DNA of 64,000 nt, from NCBI RefSeq assembly GCF_033568475.1, contig NW_027331840.1, forward strand, positions 1-64,000, given 5' to 3'. Source of the DNA: Henckelia pumila. Lineage: Eukaryota > Streptophyta > Magnoliopsida > Lamiales > Gesneriaceae. This document shows, in pieces, positions 57,740-64,000 of this stretch. Position 1 is the stretch's first letter; every line of letters starts with the position of its first letter. The notes beneath the pieces are model-generated. The model was given only the letters and a program-made list of their open reading frames with translations. It did no database searches and had not been told where the DNA came from. Both the position numbers and the translations under genes were made by a program.

Positions 57740-58885
57740 TTGCTTCAAACCGAGTTCAACCAGCTTGTCATAAGTGCCGATATGGCGGGCAGGTTACAAC
57801 AAGCTGATCGGATCAAAGTATCCAATCGAATCACAGGATGTATGCAAGCTCAAACTCAACTATGGGCTGCTATTCAAGGGCCTATTATGCGTGCCATAGA
57901 AAAACCACAGGTTTCTCAAAAACAAAAAATACAGCCACCGGTTGTAAAACAATATGTTGAGGATTCTAATACTCAAGAAACAAGCGCTAATCTATCATCA
58001 GCTTTTGATGATCTAGATAAAGCAACAATTGATGAGGATAACTCATCAAGTCAACTCTCCGCCTCTGGGGTAAAAGAGGAAGAGATCAATCATAGGCCCC
58101 ACACTGACAAGGGCAAATCTAAGATTGATACTAACCCAGCTGTAATTTCTCCATTTCAGGTTTATCAACAAAGATGGGAGAAATTAAGTACAAGAAGTGA
58201 AATCAACCTGATCACTTGCAGGGTTGATGTTGCAGGAATATATCCAAGGGTTTGGCTAAAAAACAATGTCAATCCTAAGGATGTAAAGCTATGGTATGAA
58301 TTTGGGGATCTAGCCTCAGTTTATACAATTTCACCAGGCTTTCAAGAAATATCACAACTACCAAAATGGATTCAGGAAGCAGTCCAAGAAAAATGGGCAA
58401 ATAATGATCATTTGTCCAAAGGAGATGGGCTCGAGTTATACTTCTTTAGTGCTGCTCCAGAACCAACAGGGAAAGGATCACACGAGCCCTTTCATTTCAT
58501 CAAGCTAAGGAGACCTGACATGAATAATCAAAGATTTATCAAGGATCCTATATCTGAAGAAATACCATTGGTGTCCACCTTTGGAGAAAATGAAATTTCA
58601 ACCAGAAGGGCATGGGGTATTTGGGTTTGTCTCACCGAGATGGATAAGGTCAAATTTCCATTCAAATTTTATCAAAATTCTGTGAACGGATCATTCCTGT
58701 TAAACACAATGACAGGAAAAACTACGGCTTTTGCGGAAGAACTCTTCGAAAAGAAGAGGAACTTTTTGTGGAACAACAAGCTGCCAGGGAGTAAAGAAAC
58801 TCGCCGAAAATTTTGTAACATGGCTCATATCGGAAAATGGTCAAAGAATATCTGCCCAGAATGTCCAAACCAGAAGGAGCCATAA
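57740..58885 (+). CDS. Last ORF of the pararetrovirus, transactivator-like
   Basis: 381 open codons (first ATG at 57782) ending TAG-free at TAA 58885. An N-terminal Gln-rich part and a Ser/Asp-rich linker precede a folded-looking core with VWLKNNVNPKDVKLWYEFGD and a C-terminal Cys pair (CPECP). A separate ORF after RNase H is where cavemo-, solendo- and caulimoviruses encode the translation transactivator and inclusion-body protein, and the WYEFG-SVYT pattern is reminiscent of it. I am not certain. It is the longest intact viral ORF here, which may only reflect chance. Confidence 0.5.
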   Translation: MLQTEFNQLVISADMAGRLQQADRIKVSNRITGCMQAQTQLWAAIQGPIMRAIEKPQVSQKQKIQPPVVKQYVEDSNTQETSANLSSAFDDLDKATIDEDNSSSQLSASGVKEEEINHRPHTDKGKSKIDTNPAVISPFQVYQQRWEKLSTRSEINLITCRVDVAGIYPRVWLKNNVNPKDVKLWYEFGDLASVYTISPGFQEISQLPKWIQEAVQEKWANNDHLSKGDGLELYFFSAAPEPTGKGSHEPFHFIKLRRPDMNNQRFIKDPISEEIPLVSTFGENEISTRRAWGIWVCLTEMDKVKFPFKFYQNSVNGSFLLNTMTGKTTAFAEELFEKKRNFLWNNKLPGSKETRRKFCNMAHIGKWSKNICPECPNQKEP

Positions 58886-59058
58886 TTCGGAAAAACCTTC
58901 AAACCCCGAACGGATCGAAAAGATTTTTTCGAGACAAGCAAAGGTGGACAGGGACCACCAAAACCACGTTTTCCCAGGGGCCCACTGCAAAAGCAAAAGA
59001 TGCCCCGACAACAATAAAGAAGGCATGTGAGGAGAATAAATCCAAAAGAAAAAGTCAA

Positions 59059-59126
59059 GCATGTGACTCCTCCACTAGTAAAAGATGTCATCGGGCATGT
59101 GACTCCCACTAGCAAAAGATGTCATC
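59059..59126 (+). promoter_or_regulatory. Direct repeat upstream of the viral TATA box
   Basis: GCATGTGACTCC...CACTAGTAAAAGATGTCATC at 59059-59092 and a close copy at 59095-59126, ending 74 bases before the TATA box. The position fits an enhancer pair of the pregenomic promoter. Confidence 0.6.
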
Positions 59127-59200
59127 AATAATGGCATAAAAAATTCAAAACAACTGTAAGATTTCCTGAAGTTTCTCGGTGAAACGAGTGGAACTTCGGC

Positions 59201-59208
59201 TATAAATA
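59201..59208 (+). promoter_or_regulatory. TATA box of the pararetrovirus pregenomic promoter
   Basis: TATAAATA follows the last ORF, where Caulimoviridae place their 35S-like promoter. An AATAAA signal at 59261-59266 lies about 60 bases downstream, as expected for the terminally redundant transcript. Confidence 0.7.
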
Positions 59209-59229
59209 CAGGATTTTAAGGAAGCTGAA

Positions 59230-59660
59230 AATATCGATCATTTCTTTCAGTTTTCTTACAAATAAAACATTGTAATATTTCTCTTTCTATTGTATTAAGT
59301 TTTACTTTTATGTATTTCAAGAACAAGGCTACTATGAGTAGCTAAACAAGTTATCTCCTCCTCTTCAAAGGAGGTTGATTTATGTAATAATATGTTGTCT
59401 GAATAAATTTCCAAAGCTCTTCTCTATCATGTTATTTTATTTAAAAAAATTAAGCTTTTACTATACGCCCTAAGGTAGGAAACGAAATAGGGTTGTGCTA
59501 GCTGCTGCTGAAGGATTCTGTGTCAGGAACCATCGGTTGCGATCGCGTGGTTTGGTTGTGAGGAACAACCTGTAAAACCCGGTGGACATAACCCGGCAAC
59601 AGTGTGGTCAAAGAGGTATTCTGCTTTAATTTACTGACAAAAGCATGATGGGATTAAGCC
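59230..59660 (+). other. Leader region of the pararetrovirus
   Basis: No long ORF. In the circular viral genome this leader would lead to the primer site that is now at 41263. The GC content rises at 59500-59620. Confidence 0.55.
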
Positions 59661-59667
59661 TTTAAAT

Positions 59668-59827
59668 TTTAAATAGGGAAATAAAGGGTAGAATGGGAAT
59701 TATTTAGTTTTAAGGACAAATTCAAGAAACTATTTAATGAATCAGGGATATATTTGGAACATGAAAAGTGAAAGGGATATAATACGGAAAATGGAAAAGA
59801 TACAGGGATATATTTAGGAATTGTCCC
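59668..59827 (-). repeat. Right terminal inverted repeat of the framed insertion
   Basis: Inverted partner of 41077-41235; ends ...GGAATTGTCCC before TAAATTGTT. Confidence 0.7.
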
Positions 59828-59836
59828 TAAATTGTT

Positions 59837-61301
59837 GGTTCCTTTTGCTGCCCGTAGAAGGGCTTTTCTTGCATTATTTGAGTCGCCACAAGCAGGCCCA
59901 CCCAGTGATTACGGCGATTACCCCTCCCGAGGGCAAATTTTCATCAACTCGTTCATGCTGTTTCCCAGTTTCATCATGGCGCTTTTGATAGTCACGTTTT
60001 GGTTGTTCGTCCCGACGTCTGTCATCTCGCTTTTCACCGCGGGATTTGTCCACAAAATTTTCCAAACGCCCGCGTTTTATGAGTTTTTCAATTTCTGCTC
60101 GCAAACTGAAGCAATCTTCTGTAGTATGACCTTTATCTTTATGAAAATGGCAGTACTTGTCCGAACGCTGGCGCTTTGGGTTATTTTGCATTGGGCGAGG
60201 GGGACGCAACAACCCTTGTTTTTCAGCCACTACCAGTATATCGGTCAGACGTGCATTGAGGGGTGTATTTTGGAGGCGGGGGCTCTGTGCTGTTCGCTTC
60301 TCGTATCGCTTTCTAATATCTGATTTATCTTCTTCTCTCTTTCTTTTATTCAAGTAGTGTGGCTCTATAGATTCTTCAACCCGTATGTATTTCTCAGCTC
60401 TTTCCAATAATTCCTCTAAGTTTTTGGGCGGCCTTCCCGCTATTGATTCTTTGAACTTCCGATGGCGCAAGTTTTGTTGCATTATTCCAGCTAACAAATC
60501 ATGGTTCACGTGTAAGACTTCGTGCACCGCATGAGTAAATCGCCGAACATAGTTCCTCAAACATTCTCCTTCTTTTTGAATGACTGTGAACAAATATGCT
60601 GCTGTTTTTGGGTATTTTTTGTTAATTGAGAATTGCTGGATGAAGCAGTCAGTAAGTTGCTCCAAATTGGCAATAGATCCAGAGGGTAACTTATTGAACC
60701 ATGTGAGTGCTCTTCCTAATAATGTTGTTCGGAAAATTTTACAGTATGCAGCATCTGTGATATCATACAAATCCGCTTTCGCGTAGAATTTGTCAATATG
60801 GTCTTGGGGGTCACTCGTTCCATCGAACTCAGGTAAGCTGGGGATTTTGACTTCCTTTTGTAATGCTTCAGATAATATGTCATCAGTGAAGGGGCTTCGA
60901 CGTGACGGCAAAATTGCGGACATATTCTCTCCAGTTACATGTGTGCGAGATCCATCCTTTCGAGCTGGATTAGTGATCTTATTTTCGCCAGAAGTGTCAT
61001 GAACTGTGTGAACACTTGCTTCACCGTCTTTCTGAGTAGTATTTTTCTTGGTCCCCCCTTGAACTTTATCATTCACTTTAGACTTATCTTTATTTGGGTC
61101 TCCGTTATTAGGGTCAAGAGATGACGAGCCTTCAGTCTGAGCCTTATTCTTGCTGCTTTTGCGCTTGCGGGTTTCTAGGTACTGAGCAACTGCATCTTTT
61201 GCTGCGAGTGCTGCTGTGTTTTCCATTAGCGCAGTCAAGTCTTCACGGGTGAGAGTAATACTCGGCGGTGCGTTTCCATTGTTATTATTTCCTTGAGACA
61301 T
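59837..61301 (-). pseudogene. Element 2 gag, cut by the virus-bearing insertion
   Basis: Read leftward from ATG at 61299-61301 (MSQGN as in element 1) through the capsid domain and the YCHFHKDKGHTTEDC block. The frame shifts near 59905, where GGGTGGGCC replaces GGGGGGCC, and the sequence then meets the insertion at 59836. The remainder of gag-pol is at 41076-37288. The protein is close to element 1 gag over its whole length. Confidence 0.92.
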
Positions 61302-61340
61302 TTTTGAAGTAATATGTGTTCTCAATGACGTAGTGAACGG

Positions 61341-61359
61341 GTTCCCATGGACGGCGCCA
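61341..61359 (-). other. Primer binding site of element 2
   Basis: Minus strand TGGCGCCGTCCATGGGAAC, four bases inside the partial LTR copy. It differs from element 1 after the first ten bases. Confidence 0.7.
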
Positions 61360-61362
61360 AGC

Positions 61363-61541
61363 TGATGTAGCCAAAAATCACTTGTACTCGATACGTTGCT
61401 TTCGCAAAGTCCGGAGTATGAATAAATCCTTGCACGTTCCCTTGGGAGATCTTCAGTGGGTCGTTCCTACGTCACAAAATAAAGTTAGAGGAGCCGGGAG
61501 GGTTCCCGGATAAGACACTCCGACGCTCAAGTCAGTTAAGC
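61363..61541 (-). repeat. Partial tandem copy of the 5' LTR of element 2
   Basis: 179 bases equal to the 3' third of the LTR plus the four bases AGCT-side junction, placed between the full LTR and the PBS. It ends inside the LTR at AACTGACTTGAG (minus strand). Confidence 0.88.
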
Positions 61542-61975
61542 TGATGTAGCCAAAAATCACTTGTACTCGATACGTTGCTTCCGCAAAGTCCGGAGTATGA
61601 ATAAATCCTTGCACGTTCCCTTGGAAGATCTTCAATGGGTTGTTCCTACGTCACAAAATAAAGTCAGAGGAGCCGGGAGGGTTCTCGGCGAAGACAATCC
61701 GACGCTCAAGTCAGTTATTACTCAAGGAATAATAATCGAGAGTCAGCGTTATAGTGCTAAAGAAAGTGTGTACCTTAATAATGAGGTGACTTGAGCTATT
61801 TATAGATATTCGGAGAGTTTCACGGGCTTGAGCCTCTTATGGGCTTTTGTAGAATTCAGGGTCTGCTTGAATTAAATATATATAATATTTAAATAAGCTT
61901 GGGCCTCAAAAATATTTGGAGTGGACCTTCATGATTGGGCTCAGACCCAATTGAATTTTCAAGTGTAACCTATCA
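61542..61975 (-). repeat. 5' LTR of element 2
   Basis: 434 bp, pairs with 29890-30597. TATA box (minus CTATAAATAG) at 61796-61805. Followed by the target duplication AGAGT. Confidence 0.94.
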
Positions 61976-61980
61976 AGAGT

Positions 61981-63489
61981 AAAACTAAATTGTGTAATTT
62001 GTGTATATAAGGAATTATAATCGGATCGAAGCTTGTAATCCAATTGATCTCACCTGTCCGCCACTAATTAGTGGAGATTCGATTGAGTCCTCGTTCTCTT
62101 GTTGTAATTTGAAAAAAAAATAGAATGCAATAATTTATTAGGCTACGTACGTTTATGTTGTCTAATGATTTGTCTATTTCAATTTTTTTTCCAAAAAGTA
62201 ATTAATTAATTTGGTTTCAAATGTGGATTTAAAAACGAAAATAATTCGTGTTCATAAAAAAAAAAATTACACGTCATGGTCCTAGTGACGTGTGACATGC
62301 ACGTAAATATTATATATATTTATATATATAATATATATAATAAATACAAGTTGCATCATTTATTATTCTTACTTATTAATTTTATAAAATCAATTATTAT
62401 TAATAGATTTTCAATTCAGCAGCCGGTTTGGTTGCTGCTTTATTTACTTATGTAGTTGGTTTTTGATTTTTGATTTTTGATTCCATCCATTATTAGTTTA
62501 TATTCTCAGTATGAGGGCGGTTGAGCAAGTTAGCCTCTCTTGCTCCAGGATGTTTTACCTAGCCAACGCTTGGATCCGGAGCAGTAGTATGTTTCAAGGG
62601 CGAACTGAACTTATATTCAACAAAGAATCTAGCTCAGGCTAGTCTTAAGTTGTGGGTTACTCTAAATTATTTTTATTATATATATATATATATATATAAA
62701 TTATTTTATTTAATCCATAAAACTTACATTTAACACCGGAAGCCTAGCTCATCTTCTTAATTTTAGCGCACAACTTCATTTTTGGAAGGAAAATTGCATT
62801 TTGGTCCTATAAATTTGTCATTTTATAATTTTGATTCTCTATGTAATCAAATTTCAGTTTTATTCATGCAATTTTTTTGATAATTCTATTCTTTTTTTAT
62901 TGGAAGTGCTAATGTGACACTATACACCCCAGTGTTATACAAGTACTGCATTGTTTCCATGTCAGAGCCAAGTTGGAGGAAAGATTAAAGTTGTCAAAAA
63001 AAAAAACAAAGATAGCAAACTAAAATTGAAATTTAACATAGAGAATCAAAATCCTAAAGAAAATATATAATTTATTGATTAAATTCAAGCGCACCCCAAC
63101 TTTAATTAATGGATCCGTCCATGCTTATATTAATATATAACTTTGATTTATCTTACCTTTGATTTATTTGGATTCGTATAATGAATTAACATTGATCATT
63201 TTCATGTGTCAAATACTGAATCAGTTAACTTCTCCATTCGAAAGAAATCAAAATGTTAGATAAAAGGAAATTTGCTGCTAAAAAACTCTGCAATCATAAT
63301 ATTACATTAATACAACTATAGTAATTCGTGTCCAGCACAGAGCTGAATCCCATTTTCTAAGTTACCGAGCCATATTATTTCTGCTCTTTTTTTACACTTT
63401 GAGTTGCAATATTATCAACTGAACTAAGTCTAATTAGATATCGATTCGCCATGTTTTATTCACAAGACAGAAAAAATTCAAGCTGCTGA
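61981..63489. other. Intergenic DNA and 3' flank of the ACC synthase gene
   Basis: No gene seen. Contains TA runs (62300-62335, 62675-62697) and a MITE-like copy at 62797-63068. The last 400 bases are the likely 3' untranslated and terminator region of ACC synthase. Confidence 0.6.
62797..63068. mobile_element. MITE-like foldback element, copy 3
   Basis: Left arm GCATTTTGGTCCTATAAATT, centre GTGACACTATACACC and GTACTGCATTG, right arm AACTAAAATTGAAATTTAAC. Same layout and centre as copy 1 (4961-5282). Confidence 0.65.
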
Positions 63490-64000
63490 TCATGTCCTGG
63501 CGCGAACGAGGGGCGAAGGCATAGGCGAGTGAGGAGACATCTTGTGTGGCGCCATGAAAAATTCATCCAATCTCTTTGAAGATAAGCTGATTTCAAGCTT
63601 ACTTCCCCAACATTGTTTCCTTGTATTCTTCGCCTCCATACCCTTTGTTTGCATCACAAACTTGAGTATTCTATTCATAGCAACCATCATGGTTTCATCA
63701 TCCATGTTTGCATAACAAACTCGAAACCATCCCGGCTCAGAGCAATGGAACGATGCACCGGGCGAAACGTTGATCTTAACTTCATTGATTATCACTCTCC
63801 ACAGCTCCATCTCTGCCTCGAACGTCTCTTCTTTCAGCAGCCTTCTCAAGTCCATCCAGCAAAAAAGCCCCGAATTCCCTTTCAAGCTTCTGATCCCAAC
63901 TTTAGCTAGTTTCCCGCATAGCAAACCGTGCCTCGTGCCTAATCTTTTCGAGCTTTCTTCGAGGAATCTGTCCACGAAAGCGTCATCCGACAGCATGGAA
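63490..64000 (-). CDS. ACS: 1-aminocyclopropane-1-carboxylate synthase, type I, 3' end
   Basis: The last 169 codons on the minus strand, running off the window (the frame is open before the Met at 63996-63994). ACC synthase is the PLP enzyme that makes ACC from S-adenosylmethionine, the limiting step of ethylene synthesis in the cytosol. Visible family blocks are NSGLFCWMDLRRLLKE, INVSPGASFHCSEPGWFRVC (with the substrate-carboxylate Arg) and YANMDDETM. The tail is long and ends MSPHSPMPSPLVRART. Three Ser-Pro sites there are the MAP-kinase targets, and LSLSSKRLDE upstream is a possible CDPK site. Together these mark a type I isoform whose stability is raised by phosphorylation. The PLP lysine lies outside the window. 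Confidence 0.95.
   Translation of the reverse strand, partial: SMLSDDAFVDRFLEESSKRLGTRHGLLCGKLAKVGIRSLKGNSGLFCWMDLRRLLKEETFEAEMELWRVIINEVKINVSPGASFHCSEPGWFRVCYANMDDETMMVAMNRILKFVMQTKGMEAKNTRKQCWGSKLEISLSSKRLDEFFMAPHKMSPHSPMPSPLVRART

Larger units (their letters stand above)
41255..59660 (+). other. Endogenous pararetrovirus (Caulimoviridae), one genome length, interrupted
   Basis: A tRNA-Met primer site lies near the left end and a TATA promoter plus leader near the right. Between them are coat-like, movement, protease, RT/RNase H and transactivator-like regions in that order, all on the plus strand. Subtracting the two nested insertions leaves about 7.5 kb for the whole TIR-framed insertion, the normal genome size of the family. 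The copy is linear, opened next to the primer site, and carries several stops and frameshifts, so it is an inactive fossil. Gene order (coat before movement, separate last ORF) recalls cavemo- and solendoviruses; genus assignment is inference. Confidence 0.85.
41077..59827. mobile_element. Insertion framed by long TIRs and a 9-bp duplication, carrying the pararetrovirus
   Basis: The insertion splits element 2 gag-pol. The 9-bp sequence TAAATTGTT is present on both sides (41068-41076, 59828-59836). The left end GGGATAAAACCC and the inverted right end GGGACAATTCCT begin alike. The block AAATAGTTTC lies exactly 92 bases in from both ends, followed on both sides by related sequence down to ACCCTT. 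Long TIRs with a 9-bp duplication are the pattern of Mutator-like elements. No transposase is seen. Either a MITE or MULE received the virus, or a MULE frame moved it. Confidence 0.72.
29890..61975 (-). mobile_element. Element 2: Tat-lineage retrotransposon, minus strand, with nested insertions
   Basis: It is bounded by 434-bp LTRs (29890-30597 after removing a MITE; 61542-61975) and the 5-bp duplication AGAGT (29885-29889, 61976-61980). Without the MITE and the 18.75-kb insertion it would be about 13.05 kb. That is 2.5 kb more than element 1, largely because the antisense gene module is present twice (copies offset by 2548 bp). I count about 13 differences between its LTRs, so it is older than element 1. 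Its gag-pol is broken in many places. Confidence 0.93.

Noticed and set aside
19201..61975. Elements 1 and 2 as arms of one large inverted repeat
   Set aside because: Each has its own LTR pair and its own 5-bp duplication (ACTAC, AGAGT); they are two insertions of one family in opposite directions.
1..64000. CRISPR arrays, operons, tRNA or rRNA genes
   Set aside because: None seen; the TGGTATCAGAGCC sites are primer sites of retroelements, and the window is plant nuclear DNA.

Overview
The window is plant nuclear DNA from a eudicot; the species cannot be fixed from the sequence. The evidence is GT-AG split genes of plant-specific families, AT-rich intergenic DNA, plant LTR-retrotransposon lineages and an endogenous plant pararetrovirus. 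Four host genes are present. They are a two-exon SPIRAL1-like microtubule protein (7269-7722, +), a six-exon GH28 polygalacturonase-like gene (13282-15965, +), a three-exon HIPP-type HMA-domain protein with a farnesylation box (18065-18852, +) and the 3' end of a type I ACC synthase (63490-64000, -). A short two-exon gene relic lies at about 16399-16689. They share no evident pathway beyond being ordinary plant growth, wall and hormone genes.

Positions 1-4500 hold the 3' part of a Sirevirus-type Ty1/copia element: the end of pol, a decayed extra ORF, several polypurine tracts and an LTR. At least six copies of an AGGTGTTG...CAACACCT inverted-repeat motif are spread through it. The intergenic DNA at 4.5-7.1, 7.7-13.2, 16.7-18.0 and 62.0-63.5 kb contains three related MITE-like foldback elements (about 4961, 9497, 62797) and one different foldback element (5633-5768).

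From 19.2 to 62.0 kb the window is a nest of mobile DNA. Element 1 (19201-29702, +) is a complete young Ty3/gypsy Tat-lineage element with 435-bp LTRs, target duplication ACTAC, a gag-pol frame with dual RNase H, and a multi-exon gene on the antisense strand between pol and the 3' LTR. Element 2 (29890-61975, -) is an older relative with target duplication AGAGT and two tandem copies of the antisense gene. Its 3' LTR carries a 265-bp MULE-type MITE (29907-30171). Its gag-pol is split by an 18.75-kb insertion (41077-59827) bounded by long terminal inverted repeats and a 9-bp duplication TAAATTGTT.

Inside that frame is one genome-length endogenous pararetrovirus (family Caulimoviridae), about 7.5 kb after nested insertions are subtracted. 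It runs from a tRNA-Met primer site through coat-like, movement, protease, RT/RNase H and a transactivator-like ORF to a TATA promoter and leader. The virus is cut by two solo LTRs (45389-47248, duplication GATGG; 47489-56853, duplication ATTTC). The second solo LTR is itself cut by a gag-only LTR element with 2.94-kb LTRs (48787-56046, duplication GACTC). The order of insertion can therefore be read as Tat element, TIR frame, virus, solo LTR, gag-only element.

The observations most worth following are the virus framed by MULE-like TIRs, the spliced antisense gene kept in three copies of the Tat family, the row of four hairpins in the gag-only element's LTRs, and a GC-AG intron in the polygalacturonase gene. 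All reading was by eye; homology statements rest on recognised motifs and not on database searches.
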